Counted from the first letter of the stretch, positions 23,486 to 37,400 are shown. The stretch is 64,000 bases of DNA from Girardinichthys multiradiatus (GCF_021462225.1 NC_061818.1:16947462-17011461), one strand, 5' to 3'. Program-made: numbers and translations. The notes: generated by a model from the letters alone, not told the origin.

Positions 23486-24905
23486 TACAGGGCTGAGAAA
23501 AAGTATTTTACCCTCTTACAGATTTCTTTTGTTTCTGTTTTTTTATCACACATAAAATTTTCTGCACATCAAAGACATTTTATGATCAAACAGAGATAAC
23601 CTGGGTGAATACAAAAAACTAATTATGACAATGAATTCACTAACTAAGGAAAAAATTTATTCAAAACCAAGCACACCAAATGTGAAAAAGTAATTGCCCC
23701 TTAAACCTAATAACTGGTTGTGCCACCACTGAGCAGAACCAGATGTTATCAACAGGTTTGCAACATCCAGCAAATTGCCTGAGACCGGGAATCAGACCCA
23801 GGACCTAAGTTGAGGACAGCCTCTGCACATGGTGTGCTTACTCTTTCAGCAGAACCCCTCAGCACTCTCGCTGAATTGTTTTAAGTCTGCCACATCGGTG
23901 AATTTTCCATTGCATCTAAATCAGATGTAAATCCAGACTTTTAAAAGATCATCGTAAAACCTGATTTTTTTTTCAGATGTCATTCAGAGAGCCTAAAATC
24001 ATAACTTCTTGTCCAAATATTTTCTTTCTAGCTGTTTAGCTAGAGAGCAGAATTCATTGATCCATCGATTACAGCAAATCCCCCTGATCCTAATGCAGTA
24101 AAGCTGCTGCCGACGATTACACTACCACCACCATGACTGACTATCTGTGTGATGTTTTATTCGAGATGTAAAAGGACACACACCTTCCAAAATGTCCCAC
24201 TTTTGACCCGTCAGTCCACTGAATATTTTTATAAAAGTATTGAACATGATGAAGATATTTTTTGGCAAATAAAAGTTGGGCTTTTGTGTTTGGAACTCTC
24301 CCATTGAGACCATTTTGCCCATCCTTTTTCTTACTGTTGAACCATGAACAGTGACATTACTTGAAAAAAGCAAACCCTGCTGTGCTGTAGATGTTCTTTG
24401 TGACCTCCTGGATGAGACAATGATGAACTTTTGAAGTAATTTTAGCAGGCCAGCCACTCCTGGGAAGGTTCAATACGGTTTCATGTTTTCTCCATTTGTG
24501 GATAATAAGTCTAACCGTGATTCTCTGGAGTCCCAAAGTCTGAGGAAACCATTTCCAGACTGAGAGATGTCAGTGAGTTACCTGTTCTTAAATTTCTTTA
24601 GTTCGGGGTATCATGTGTTGTTTTTGAGATCATTTTGGCTACTTAATGGTTTTAGACATGCTCTATGTGATTGAGTTTTGATTCTACAGCTCAGGCAGTT
24701 ATCAGGTCTGGGTGTAAATAGTGAAATGCACATTAAAATGTATTTTCTGAATGGGGCCAGTTTGGTTTGGAATGTTTTTCCCTTAATAAATGTAACAATC
24801 ATTTTGAAAACTGCATTTTGCATGTACTCATGTTATTTTTTGTCTGATATTAAAATGTATTTGATTACCTGAAGTAAGTGACAAAAATGCAAAAACAGAA
24901 ATGAG
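23486..24905 (-). repeat. Decayed Tc1-like element, minus sense
   Basis: The left side near 23490-23720 ('tgtgaaaaagtaattgcccc') and the right side near 24880 ('acaaaaatgcaaaaacag') are decayed ends of one Tc1 family. Between them, 'ctaccaccaccatgactgac' and 'aaaatgtcccacttttgacccgtcagtccac' are minus-sense transposase relics. The same family recurs at 36960-37800. No open frame remains. Confidence 0.6.
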
Positions 24906-25730
24906 CTACAAATTTGGTTCATAGCACATAGTAAAGTAAATAACTATATTGTTTTAGATAAGCTGGACAGAAGGAGTTTTTTATAAAATTGCTAAGGCTT
25001 TTGAAGAACAAGCGGTCAGTAAGTAGGTGTTTAGAGATATTGTGAAGATTAACACAGGAGGGGGAGGGGAGAGAAGGAGCTGGACTTGGACACAGCAGCT
25101 TCCAATCAGGCAGTGTTGGTGGATTTGTGGTGAGCAACGTTTGGACGCTATAGAAGAATAAAAGATCAAAAACATATAAGGACTGAGGATATATCAGGTG
25201 AGTTATGATGTTTTGTATGTTTTTAAAAATCTTTTTATGTCTATCACTAAATCAAGACATTTTGCACCTTTTAATTTACAACTAATGATTTTTAGGATAC
25301 ATTTTCTGAATGTTAATATTTTAGCTAGAACTCATGGTTTTTTCTGCTATAGGCATTACAATATTCCTTGTTTTATATTAAATCTGCCAAAAAGCTGCGA
25401 GAGGCGAATAACGTTAGGATTAATTCAATTCTTTGCTTCAATGCTAGTTTTTAGTTTCATATTAAATTCTTTCAATATTTCATTGATGAGAGTAACATTT
25501 GATTTGACATGGCGTACAGAGTTCCAATAGTGGCACCAATTAGTTTAAGTGGCTTACTGAAGGCTAAAGCTGCACTTATAGTGTCCATGTTCACGTGAAG
25601 TCACCTACAACAGGCAGGAACACAGCTTGGAAAAGGGATGGGTGTTTGTGCTGTTAATACAATCCCTCTGATGGGTGTTTGTATTGCCAGTCTCCTTTCT
25701 TACATAACTCATGAGATAAAATAAAAGCTG
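24906..25730. other. No recognisable feature
   Basis: Nothing with clear motifs. The open frame at 25198-25530 is AT-rich and without a known domain. Confidence 0.4.
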
Positions 25731-26474
25731 GCCTAAAAAAAGTATTAACACCCCCTTTGAACTTTTCCATATTTTCTCACAGCTCAACAATAAGCATCAA
25801 TGTATTTTATTGAGATTTTATGGAAGACAAGCACATTGTAGCATATTATTGTGAAGTTTATGGGAAATGATCCATGGTTTTCAAAGGTTTGAAATCAAAA
25901 AGCTTTGAAAATATGAAAAACGTTTCCCCTAGGTCAGTATTTTGTAGAACCATCTTTCACTGCATTTCCAGTTGCAAGTCTTTCAAGTTGCTATGTTTCT
26001 AGCAGCTTGTTTCTTGCCCATTCTTCTTTGCTAAATTGCCCAGGTTCTGTCAGGCTGGATAAAGAGCATCTGTGAAGAGCAATTTTCAACTCTTACAACA
26101 GATTGTGAATTGGACTGAAGTCTGGACTTTGACTGGGCCATTCTGACACATCAAAATCCTTGACCTAAACCATTCCAACTTAGTTCAAACTGTATGTTTA
26201 CGGTCATGTCCTGCTGGATGGTGAAGCTCCACCCCAGTCCCAGGCTTTTTGCTGCTTCTGGCAGGTCTTTCTTTCAGGATTGGTTCGTATTTAGCTCCAC
26301 CCATCTTACCATTGACTCCTACAAGCTTTTCTGTCCCAGCTGAGTAAAAGTATAGCCCCGTAGCATGATGCTGCCTCTACCATGTATTACAGTGTTAATT
26401 GCATGGTTAGGTTGTGAGTTTTCTTTCAGATATAGCAATTTAACCATAACTATTTCTGGTATTCTTCTAATATT

Positions 26475-29400
26475 CAAGATGGCGCCGCAGATGGTCGCCT
26501 CGGCGTGTTGGTGCGCATTGTTTTGTTTTGTTTTTTGCTTTAAAACGGTCTTCTGTGATGGTACCCGGAGCTCTCTCACCAGAGAAGAACTCATGAACAT
26601 CAGGGCTACTACACCAGAGGAGTTATTTCCAACTTTTCTGCCTACTGCTCTGGAATTTTTGGACATTCTGGTCAAAGGTGCGCTCACCTTTGTTCATGCG
26701 GTGAAACGCCGGAAGAGAGGGAAACGGGCTGGGGTGCTGGTACGTCTTCGCCAGCGTGGACTACGAACACCGTTACCTGGAATATTTCTCTCTAACGTGC
26801 GCTCACTTCCCAACAAAATTGAGGAACTACAACTGCTGTTGGGGAAAAACATCGGCAGTTTTGTGCTTCATGGAGACGTGGCTGTGTGGATTAATACCAG
26901 ACTCTGCGCTGCAGCTGGCAGGATTCCAGCTCTACAGAGCGGACAGAGACACGGAACTCTCCGGCAAAGCGAAAGGTGGAGGAATCTGTTTTTACCTCAA
27001 CAGTGGTTGGTGCAACGACGTGACAGTGATTCAGCAGCACTGTTCTCCAGACCTGGAAGCCTTCATCATAAACTGTAAGCCTTTCTATTCCCCCCGTGAG
27101 TTCGCTTCGTTCATCCTGGTCGGTGTTTACATCCCGCCGCAAGCTAACGTGCAGGTCGCACAGCGCATGCTCGCCGACCAGATACTGAGTGTGGAGCGGA
27201 CCAACCCGGACTCCTTAGTAATCGTTGTTGGTGACTTTAACAAAGGTAATCTGACCCACGAACTCCCCAAATATAGACAGTTTATAAAATGTCCGACCAG
27301 AGACGACAACATTCTGGATCACTGTTACACCACCATCAGAGACGCTTATCACGCCGTCCCACGTGCTGCACTGGGCCAATCCGACCACATCATGGTCCAC
27401 CTGATTCCTGCATACAGGCAGAAACTAAAGCTCTGCAAACCTGTTGTGAGGACGTCAAGGAAGGGGAGCAGTGAGGCTGTGGAGAATCTCCAGGCGTGTT
27501 TAGGCTGTACAGACTGGGATGTGTTCAGGACTACTACCAACAGTCTGGACGAGTACACAGAGGCTGTGACTTCCTACATCAACTTCTGTGAGGACAGCTG
27601 TGTACCATCATGCACCAGGGTGAGTTACAACAACGACAAACCCTGGTTCACAGCTAAACTCAGAAGGTTAAGACTGGATAAGGAAGAGGCCTTCAGGAGT
27701 GGGGACAAAGACATATACAGAGAGGCTAAGTACAAGTTTGGCAAGGCAGTGAAAGAGGCCAAACAACTGTACTCTGAGAAGCTCCAAATCCAGTTCTCAG
27801 CCAACGACTCTGCGTCTGTCTGGAAAGGGCTCAAGCAAATCACCAACTACAAGCCGAAAGCCCCCCACTCCATCAACGACCGATGCCTCGCCAACAACCT
27901 GAACGAGTTCTACTGCCGCTTTGAAAGAGAAAGGGACAGTCCTGCAACCATCCCCCACGACGCCCCCCAACAGCTGCAGCCACAATCCACCACCCCCACC
28001 TCCCCAACCTCAAGAGGGGCCTTGGCACCTCCAACCCCCACCCTGAAGTTCCCCCCCACCAGCCCCCTACCCACGCCGAGGACGGCTCTTTCCATCCAGG
28101 AGAGGGACGTCAACAAACTCTTCAGGAGACAGAACCCCCGGAAAGCTGCTGGTCCGGATTCTGTCTCACCAGCCAGCCTGAAGCACTGCGCTGATCAGCT
28201 GTCTCCAGTCTTCACAGACATTTTTAACACCTCACTGGAGACATGTCATGTGCCAGCCTGCTTCAAGTCCTCCACCATCGTCCCTGTTCCCAAGAAGCCA
28301 AGGACCACAGGGCTTAATGACTTCAGACCCGTCGCCCTGACCTCTGTGGTGATGAAGTCCTTTGAGCGCCTTGTGCTCTCACACCTAAAAGACATCACCG
28401 ACCCCCTCCTGGACCCCCTGCAGTTTGCCTACAGAGCCAACAGGTCTGTAGATGATGCAGTCAACCTAGCCCTTCACTTCATCCTCCGGCACCTGGACTC
28501 CACAGGAACCTATGCCAGGATCCTGTTTGTGGATTTCAGCTCTGCCTTCAACACCATCGTCCCAGTTCTGCTACAGGAGAAGCTCTCCCAGCTGAGTGTG
28601 CCCGACTCCACCTGCAGGTGGATCACTGACTTCCTGTCTGACAGGAAGCAGCGCATGAGGCTGGGGAAGCACGTCTCTGACTCCCTGACCATCAGCACCG
28701 GTTCCCCCCAAGGCTGTGTTCTCTCTCCTCTGCTCTTCTCCCTGTACACCAACAGTTGCACCTCCAGTCACCAGTCTGTCAAGCTTCTGAAGTTTGCGGA
28801 TGACACCACCCTGATCGGACTCATCTCTGATGGTGACGAGTCTGCGTACAGATGGGAGGTGGACCTTCTGTTGGACTGGTGCAGCTAGAACAACCTTGAG
28901 CTCAACGCTCTAAAGACAGTAGAGATGGTTGTGGACTTCAGGCAGAACCCAGCCCCACCTGCCCCCATCACCCTCTGTGACTCCACAATTGACACTGGAA
29001 TCTCTCCGCTTCCTGGGAACCATCATCTCCCAGGATCTCAAGTGGGAGCCAAACATCAGCTCCCTCATCAAGAAAGCCCAGCAGAGGATGTTCTTCCTGC
29101 GGCAGCTGAAGAAATTCAACCTGCCAAAGACTATGATGGTGCACTTCTACTCAGCCATCATTGAGTCCATCCTCACCTCCTCCATCACCATCTGGTACGC
29201 TGCTGCTACAGCCAAGGATAAGGGCAGGCTGCAGCGTGTCATTCGGTCTGCTGAGAAGGTGATTGGCTGCAGTCTACTGTCGCTCCAGGAACTGTACACC
29301 TCCAGGACCCTGAAGCGGGCAGGGAAGATTCTGGCTGATCCCTCCCACCCCGGTCACAGACTCTTTGAGACTCTCCCCTCTGGCAGGAGGCTGCGGTCCG

Positions 29401-29492
29401 TACTGTATTGCACCGACTACGCCAAAACAAATTCCTTGTATGTCCAAAAACGTACTTGGCAATAAAGCTTTTCTGATTCTGATTCTGATAAT
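26475..29492 (+). mobile_element. L2/Rex1-type LINE, nearly full length
   Basis: It starts CAAGATGGCGCCGCAG, a typical 5' end for fish non-LTR elements, and ends ACTTGGCAATAAAGC followed by TGATTC hexamer repeats. That is a simple-repeat tail in place of poly(A). It encodes endonuclease and reverse transcriptase in order. At about 3.0 kb it is one of the best preserved LINEs in the window. The exact clade (Rex1 versus L2) cannot be settled without a tree. Confidence 0.9.
26479..29465 (+). pseudogene. LINE endonuclease/reverse transcriptase polyprotein, broken
   Basis: From ATG 26479 the frame runs through GIFLSNVRSLPNKIEEL, then shifts near 26850 into the long open frame that ends at 28888. 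That frame holds the endonuclease (CFMETWLCG, VGDFNKGN, SDH near 27380) and the reverse transcriptase (RKAAGPDSVSPASL, FAYRANRSVDDAVN, FVDFSSAFNT, GSPQGCVLSPLLF and the catalytic box FADDTT near 28796-28813). TAG at 28886-28888 replaces a probable CAG (Gln). A second frameshift near 29000 leads to the C-terminal part (LGTIISQDLKW through VQKRTWQ, stop near 29465). In total I see two frameshifts and one nonsense codon. Confidence 0.9.
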
Positions 29493-29715
29493 GTTTTATT
29501 TCTTGCAACTCTTCACTCCTTTTTTTCCATTGAACACAGCTGTGGGAGACATTCAGTGTTTAAGACATTGTTTTATAATCTAACCCTGAATTAAACTTCT
29601 CCACAACTTTCTCCCTGACCTGTCTGCTGTGTTCCTTGGTCTTCATGATATGGTAAAGAGAGATTTGAGTACAGAAGCAAAGATTTTAGCTTACCAATCA
29701 GTTCATAGCAGAAAC

Positions 29716-29815
29716 TGGAGTATCTGTCCATAGGACAACAATAAGTGGTATACTCCATAAAGCCCAGGGTTATGGAGTGTACAGCTTATTGTGGTCCTAT
29801 GGATAGATACTCCAG
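29716..29815. repeat. 46-bp inverted repeat with short loop
   Basis: 'ctggagtatctgtccatagg' starting at 29716 is mirrored by 'cctatggatagatactccag' ending at 29815. The arms extend to about 46 bp with few mismatches around a loop of about 8 nt. It marks the switch from minus-sense to plus-sense Tc1 sequence. Confidence 0.85.
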
Positions 29816-30470
29816 CCTCTGCTGTGGAACCCTGAAAGAGTTGCAGAGTTCATGCTGTGAGGATGTGTTTGAGCAGCAGGGTCTGGGAAACTGGTCTGAG
29901 TCAAGGAAAAGATGGATGGTGCTAAGTACGGGGATATTCTTGAACAAAACCTGTCTGTGATCCGAGACTGGGGCGGAGGTTAACCCTCCAGCAGGATAAT
30001 GACCTGAAGCATACACTCAGGTGTCTTAAGGGGAAACACTTAAATTTGTTGGAATGGCCTAGTCAAAGTCCAGACCTCAATCAAATTGAGAATCTGTGGT
30101 TAGACTTGAAGACTGTTGTTCACAAGTGAAAACAGCTCAACATGAAGGAGCTGAAAGCAGCCTTGAGGAATGGGCAAAAATCCCAGTGGCAATATGTGGC
30201 AAGCTCATAAAGATTTATCCAGCTGTAATTGCTGCAAAATGTGTCTCTACAAAGTACTGACTTTAGGGGGGATGATCCACAGTTATGCATGGTGAAGTTT
30301 TCTGTTATTTTGTTGAATTTGTTCTTTGCTTCACTATTAAGAAATAATACATTCATACTTTAAAGTTGTAGACATATTAATACTCTCAAACAATCCATTT
30401 TAATTCTAGGCTGTAAGGGAAAAAAACATGAAAAATGCCATGGTGGGGTGAATACTTTTGCAAGGCAATA

Positions 30471-31387
30471 TAGATGGATGGATTGATGCAATTTAGTCAT
30501 AAGATTCTTTTTTTTTTTGATCCTGTTCATTCTGTTCTAGAACAATCCACAGAGAAATACTCACGTCATAGAAGAAAAGGATAATAAAATAAAACCATAT
30601 CATCGGAGGATTTGGGTAAATTCATTTAAAGATAAACACCTTATGTACGCCAGTTATTCACCACACTGAAGTCGCTCTCTCTAATCCTCTGCAGATCCCA
30701 TCTGGGCCACATTACAAAGCTTGCTACCTAAATCAGGTCTAATTCTGCAAAATATGGCTGTTCTGTGTGTTTGTGAGTGCAGGACATCAGTTGGGAGTTA
30801 TGAGACTTGATGGATCACAGGCCGAGAGGGAAGAGTAAAGGAAATGGTGACAGGATGGGCAAGTAAAGAGAAGGAAATTCAAAGTGGGAGCGGCAAACTG
30901 TCCTTAATTTGTTTAATCCTAGGATTTTTGGATTACCTCCGGCAATTAATCTTGTTATACAGCAGTGCAGCAACAGAGGGATGTCTGCTGTGGGTTGGGC
31001 CTCTGTGTGTGTATGTATGTTTAAAACTGACTTTTTATATCCGAGGGTAAGAACTGACAGCTGGAACTCCCCACAGGCATGACTATCAAAAACTGACAGA
31101 TTTTTAATTTCTATTCTTTTTCTACATAAAAGGTAAATATTAATTTCTCCTTTCATTCTACTTATTATTAAACAAGAACATGTAGATCTTAGTTTAGTTG
31201 GAATTGGATGAGGGTGCACATGGGATAAAGAGCTGGAATTTGCAACTTTATTCAATGTGTTTATGACTGTCTATATATTCCAATAGAAAAGTGTTTGCCT
31301 TGTTACAACAGAACAAGCACTGATGCAAGTGATAAAGTGCCATAATACAAATACAAAGGGGTTTTGACAGTTTGCTGGTTTGGGGCA
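30471..31387. other. No recognisable feature
   Basis: No exon or repeat end is identified. Open frames at 30815-31255 (minus) and 30844-31050 (plus) overlap each other and show no familiar motif. Confidence 0.4.
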
Positions 31388-31389
31388 TA

Positions 31390-32998
31390 CAGTACAGACC
31401 AAATGTTTGGACACACCTTCTCATTCAAAGAGTTGTCTTTATTTTCATGACTATGAATATTGTAGCTTCATGCTGAAGGCATCAAAACTATGAATTAACA
31501 CATGTGGAATTATATACTGAACAAAAAAGTGTGAAACAACTGAAAATATGTCTTATATTCTAGGTTCTTCAAAGTAGCCACCTTTTGCTTTGATTACTGC
31601 TCTGCACATTATTGGCATTCTGTTGATGAGCTTCAAGAGGTAGTCACCTGAAATGGTTTTCACTTCACAGGTGTGCCCTGTCAGGTTTAATAAGTGGGAT
31701 TTCAAGCCTTATAAATGGGGTTGGGACCATCAGTTGTGTTGTGCAGGAGGTGGATACAGTACACAGATGATAGCCCTACTGAATAGACTGTTAGAATTTG
31801 TATTATGGCAAGAAAAAAGCAGCTAAGTAAAGAAAAACGAGTGGCCATCATTACTTTAAGAAATGAAGGTCAGTCAGTCCAAACAATTGGGAAAACTTTG
31901 AAAGTGTCCCCAAGTGCAGTCGCAAAAACCATCAAGCGCCACAAAGAAACTGGCTCACATGAGGACCACCCCAGGAAAGGAATACCAAGAGTCACCTCTG
32001 CTGCGGACGATAAGTTCATCCGAGTCACCAGCCTCAGAAATCGCAGGTTAACAGCAGCTCAGATTAGAGAACAGGTCAATGCTACACAGAGTTCTAGCAG
32101 CAGACACATCTCTAGAACAACTGTTAAGAGGAGACTGTGTGAATCAGGCCTTCATGGTAAAATAGCTGCTAGGAAACCACTGCTGAGGACAGGTAACAAG
32201 CAGAAGAGACTTGTTTGGGCTAAAGAACACAAGGAATGGACATTAGACCAGTGGAAATCTGTGCTTCGGTCTGATGAGTCCAAGTTTGAGATCTTTGGTT
32301 CCAACCACCGTGTCTTTGTGCGGCGCAGAAGAGGTGAACAGATGGACTCTACATGCCTGGTTCCCACCGTGAAGCATGGAGGAGGAGGTGTGATGGTGTG
32401 GGGGTGCTTTGCTGGTGACACTATTGGGGATTTATTCAAAATTGAAGGCATACTGAACCAGCATGGCTACCACAGCATCTTGCAGCGGCATGTTATTCCA
32501 TCCGGTTTGCGTTTAGTTGGACCATCATTTATTTTTCAACAGGACAATGACCCCAAACACACCTCCAGGCTGTGAAAGGGCTATTTGACCAAGAAGGAGA
32601 GTGATGGGGTGCTGCGCCAGATGACCTGAACCTAATCGAGATGGTTTGGGGTGAGCTGGACCGCAGAGTGAAGGCAAAAGGGCCAACAAGTGCTAAGCAT
32701 CTCTGGGAACTCATTCAAGACTGTTGGAAAACCATTTCAGGTGACTACCTCTTGAAGCTCATCAACAGAATGCCAAGAGTGTGCGGAGTAGTAATCAAAG
32801 CAAAAGGTGGCTACTTTGAAGAACCTAGAATATAAGACATATTTTCAGTTGTTTCACACTTTTTTGTTCAGTATATAATTCCACATGTGTTAATTCATAA
32901 TTTTGATGCCTTCAGTGTGAAGCTACAATATTCATAGTCATGTAAATAAAGACAACTCTTTGAATGAGAAGGTGTGTCCAAACATTTGGTCTGTACTG
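31390..32998 (+). mobile_element. Tc1/mariner element, full length, third family
   Basis: Ends CAGTACAGACCAAATGTTTG and its complement, flanked by TA at 31388-31389 and 32999-33000. The inverted repeats are about 210 bp. The inner sequence 'gttcttcaaagtagccacc' (about 31563) is mirrored by 'ggtggctactttgaagaac' near 32806, inside the end of the coding region. Length about 1.61 kb. The two ends are nearly identical, so the insertion is fairly recent. Confidence 0.95.
31805..32835 (+). pseudogene. Tc1 transposase, C-terminal frameshift and deletion
   Basis: Open from ATG 31805 for 256 codons: the paired-like DNA-binding region (ARKKQLSKEKRVAIITLRNEG; IGKTLKVSPSAVAKTIKRH), then the catalytic core with the first Asp in RSDESKFEIFG and the second in FQQDNDPKHTS. 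A one-base loss makes TGA at 32573-32575. Near 32625 the segment that normally precedes DLNPIE is deleted; the remaining DLNLIEMVWGELDRRVK is in another frame. The frame then runs to 32835. The spacing to the third acidic residue is therefore broken as well, so the protein is inactive. Confidence 0.92.
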
Positions 32999-33000
32999 TA

Positions 33001-33423
33001 TGTCTGTATGAAAAAGAATATAATTAGTGTTGCAATTGTCAAGTCAAAGTACAGACTTCAAAACAACCAAAATAGTGAGGTGGGACGATGAAAGAGCTGT
33101 TCATAAATAAATCTCTGTTAACGTGAATAAGCCTAAGGATTGTTGTGAAGATGAGCACTGATTCCCGCAGAAAACATCTAGAGTTATTGACACTAAACGT
33201 GGTCATGTAAGCTAGTTTTTTACATACAACTTTACAATATTCACAAAATAAGCAATCACTGTTGTGTTTTTTCATCTAACTGAGGATAGATTGCAAACAT
33301 TCATGACCTGGTATAGACCAGATCAGTTTTTATTATAACCTGATAGGAAAATGCCTAAAATTGAAAGAAGGTATACTTTCTTTTTCTCAGGAGAAGGAAA
33401 TTAAAGACCTATACCTGTATATA
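33001..33423. other. No recognisable feature
   Basis: Short AT-rich spacer between two Tc1-type elements. Confidence 0.4.
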
Positions 33424-34165
33424 CAGTGCCTTGCAAAAGTACTTGGACTCCTTGAACTTTTCAACCTCTTGCCACATTTCAGGCTTCAAACATAAAGATA
33501 TAAAATTAAAAATGTTTGTGAAGAATTAACAACAAGTGGGACACAATCGTGAAGTGGAATGAAATTTATTGGATGTGTCAAACTTGTTTAACAAATAAAA
33601 AACTGAAAAGTGGGGCGTGCCATATAATTTGGCCCCCTTGTGTTAATACTTTGTAGCGCCACCCTTTGCTGCAATTACAGCTGCAAGTCACTTGGGGTAT
33701 GTCTCTATCAGTTTTGCACATCGAGAGACTGAAATTCTTGCCCATTCTTCCTTGCAAAACAGCTCAAGCTCAGTGAGGTTGGATGGAGAGCGTTCGTGAA
33801 CAGCAGTCTTCAGCTCTTTCCACAGATTCTCGATTGGATTCAGGTCTGGACTTGGACTTGGCCATTCCAACACCTGGATACGTTTATTTGTGAACCATTC
33901 CATTGTAGATTTAGCTTTATGTTTTGGATGGGCCTCTTGGAATGGCCCATGATCACTCTGGATGAAGAGGAGATGGAGCCCCGGCCAGTTTTTGTTGCAG
34001 GTCAACCATTGTAATTATGTCGATAATCTGACATGAAAAGCTCGCCCAAGCTGATGCGAACGATGAAGAACAAACCAAAAAGGTTAGAGGTTAACAGAAA
34101 ATTGGCAGGAAGAAAGATATTGTTAAAATAAGGTCAGGAGGAGGTTCACCTTTTGTGAGGCACTG
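33424..34165 (-). mobile_element. Internally deleted Tc1 element
   Basis: CAGTGCCTTGCAAAAGTACT at the left end, CTTTTGTGAGGCACTG at the right, with TA on both sides (33422-33423 and 34166-34167). On the minus strand, 33688-34005 is open and carries the C-terminal third of a Tc1 transposase, including EWPSPSPDLNPIENLWKELK and a later SRCAKLIETYPK. The N-terminal DNA-binding part and the first catalytic Asp are missing. A non-autonomous 742-bp derivative. Confidence 0.85.
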
Positions 34166-34431
34166 TAATTTATAGAGGGTGTTCTTGGCCCATTGCATCT
34201 TAATGTATGTAGTTATGTTGTAGTTAATTAATTAATTGATTTAATTATTATTATTATTAGTTTTTTTGTAGTTAATTAAACATTAACTGAGACAGCAGTA
34301 AATGTGTTCTGAACGTGATTTCTGGTGGTTTTCAATCTCTCCAAAGTTGATTTTGAACAAATCTGAACCTCATTGACCATTTGTTGTCTGCCATCCTCTG
34401 GTTTTTCAGAGCAGTAATCCCACTGGTCAAC

Positions 34432-37400
34432 ATGGCAGCGGTGCGGCTTCGAAGGGCGGCAGAGGAAGAGGAGAGGGAGCCTCGGCCACCTCCACCACCC
34501 CCGTCTCACCACTCCAACCACCAGTTCGCCAGCATGAAGAACAAGTTCTTCAATGAGCTCACACACCTGCCAAGTGAGCATACAATAATCTGGAGACAGT
34601 AGCCTAGTCTAGAGGAAAAACATATTGTTGGTAAATGATTAGACTGTGACCCAAAAACCAATGTAATTTTAAGGAAAATAATGAATAATATGAACTAGGT
34701 GCTAAAAACGTCTCCCCTAAAGCTTTCCTTCATCATCATCATCATCATCTTTCCTTTCTGTCAGTTTTATTTTCATTAATTTGCTGTGTCATGTTTTCAT
34801 TCTACCATTTTCTTATTTTCTCCTCATGTGAACAACTTGTCCTGTTCGTCAAGATCATAAACTCAAGAGTAAGTCCATGTTGTGTATCATACCATCCCAT
34901 GTGTCCTGTGTCAAGGAAAATTCCTTTTACAAAAATAAAATGTCTGAAAGACAAGAAAAAAATTGCCCTCAGTAGTTGAGATAAAATACAATCTGGTAAA
35001 AGTGAAAATCGATTAGGAGTATGACACGACTTCACATTATACTATGTATGGTGAAACAATGTACACCACCCTGAACACATTTTACCATTGTGAAACATGG
35101 CGGTGGTGGCAGCATCATGTTATGGGGATGCTTTCTTTCAGCAGGGACAACTGGAAACTGTTTGTAGTTAATGGGGAGATGGATGAAGCTAAACGAGGAA
35201 AGTACACATTTATCCTGACACATTTTTGGAGCAAATTAAAAATCTTTCTATGTTTGATTTACCAAAGGTTGTTTGGGCCCCTGAAGTGCAAGAAGACAAT
35301 TTCCAAAACACAGTAAAGCTCAGTTTACATTCTAACATTAGTATTATTATTAGTATTCCCCATGATTTTCTCCAACCTGTATGTAATATCAAGAAAGTTC
35401 AGACCAGTGCTTGTTTTCCATTCATTATTGGTCTGATATCTCTGTCTGCAGGATCTGGGACCTTATATTGTTTGACGTACAAGAAACAAGTCTTTTGCTT
35501 TTTTGAATTTGCACCATGTGTCAGTTACAGCTGGCCAACACATGAAAATTGCCCTTTTTAGGGGTGAAAATTCAGATTAAATATACATTTTGAAGTGAAG
35601 ATAAAAAAAATGGTTTTAAGTCTGTCCACATTCAACAAACAAGACTAAATAAAGCACCCGTTTTTCTTTTTTTTTTGCCTTTGTGTGTCTGGCAAGACCA
35701 AAGACCAAACCTGAGGCCATTAAACTTAAGTCGTACCTTGAAAACTAATGAATGGTGGTATCTATCAGCCTGATTTCTGAAATTAAAACCATTTCTATAA
35801 CAGAAAATTGCTCCTCAGTAGTTGTGATTCTCCAGTTCCACAGCCCTTCACTTCAGGTTGGATCTGTGATGTTCTCAAAGCAAAGCATTACTACCCTGCA
35901 TTTAACCCTTCTCCTCCTGTCTCCAGTGCCCATGTGGGCTGTGGGTGCCATTGTTGTTGTGGTCCTTGCCCTCGTCGCCTGCCTGGGATTCTGCATCTAT
36001 AAGAAATGTTTCAATAAGGGCAAGAAGCAAAAGAAGGCTCGTGAGAGGAAAGGGGGAGGAGGAAGGGGACGAAGAAAGAAGGATCAGGAGGGAGCGGAAG
36101 GAGAGGAGAAAAAGGTGAGAAAAACAGAGATTGATGACTTCTATGGTTTTGTGTTGCTGAAGAGATCTGCAAATCTTTAACAATGTATTTTTGAGCAGAC
36201 TGTTTTGTAGAAAACTTCAAATGTGGCTCCGGCAGATTCAAGATGTACATTTGGCTTAAACCTTGACTCTAAATTCCCCTCAGAACTGACTGTATGTGTG
36301 CAGCTTTGTTTGGTCACTTTTGTCCCCCAGCAACCCTACACATATAAAACAGGGACTAAAATGGATAAATATATGCCCTGCCGGCCTAGGCATATGCAAC
36401 AATTTATTCAAATTTAACAAGTATTCTGTTGTTTTATATATTAAAACTATTTACAAACCAAGTTTTTAATTTTTAAGCAACTGGAACCAGTATTTGTCTG
36501 GTGGCATTATAGACACACTCAAATCTGACCTTTGCCTACATGTTAACCTTTGACCAAGACTTGTGCAAAAGACCTCCATCATAACATTGGATTGAGCTGA
36601 AATAATGTTATATCCTGCAGATGATGGTCCTGCCCATGTTAAATAATGCCCAAATCAAATGTTTATAGCTCTAACTGTTATGATAAACTGTTTTTTTAGA
36701 TTGTTGTGAATATACGTCAAAAACTGCTCCTTAAAGTGAATGGTCTTAATCTTCTAGTTTAGAACCCAGTAAGCTTTTGAAATGAACGGATTCACGTTTC
36801 TCTTCTTCTCTAAGAAAATCAGGTCTAAAAAATAGAAGAATTTATATTTTATTAATGGACATCTAAGGAGACGTGACCAACACTAGGCAGGTTTTTGGGG
36901 GCAAACTGTCGATGAGTCAGAATAGCGGCCTTACAAACAGAGGAAAACAAAACTCACTTATATTTGCAGATTTGCTTGTAATTCAGTCACACTGGAGGGT
37001 TTTCAAGCATGAACGGCCTTTTTAAGGTCATGCCACAGCATATCAATTAGATTCAGGTCAGAACTTTGACTAGGCCACTCCAAAGTCTTTATTTTGTTTG
37101 TCTTCAGCCATTTAAATGTGGACTGGCTGGTTTGTTTTGAAACCTTGTCTTGCTGCAGAACCCAAGTTTGTTTCAACTTAAGATTACAAAGAGATGGTCG
37201 GACATTCTCCTTCAAGATGTTTTGGTAGACAGCAGAATTCATGGTTCCATTTATCACAGCAAGTCTTCCAGGGTCTGAAGCAGCATAACAGCCCTAAACT
37301 ATCACACTACCACTACCACATTTTACTGTTGGCATGATGTTCCTTTTCTAAAATACTGAGTTATTTGCAGTGGAAAGGGACACACTCCTTCCACAATAAG

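Larger units (their letters stand above)
25735..30470. repeat. Decayed Tc1 sequences in opposed orientation, split by a LINE
   Basis: The left part (25735-26474) is minus-sense Tc1 debris ('gcatgatgctgcctctacc' near 26365). The right part (about 29765-30470) is plus-sense: it reads LQQDND near 30000 and [20 protein letters not shown] near 30050-30110. The two outer ends, 'aaaaagtattaacaccccc' and 'ggggtgaatacttttgcaagg', are mutually complementary in part. The LINE at 26475-29492 separates the halves. Confidence 0.6.
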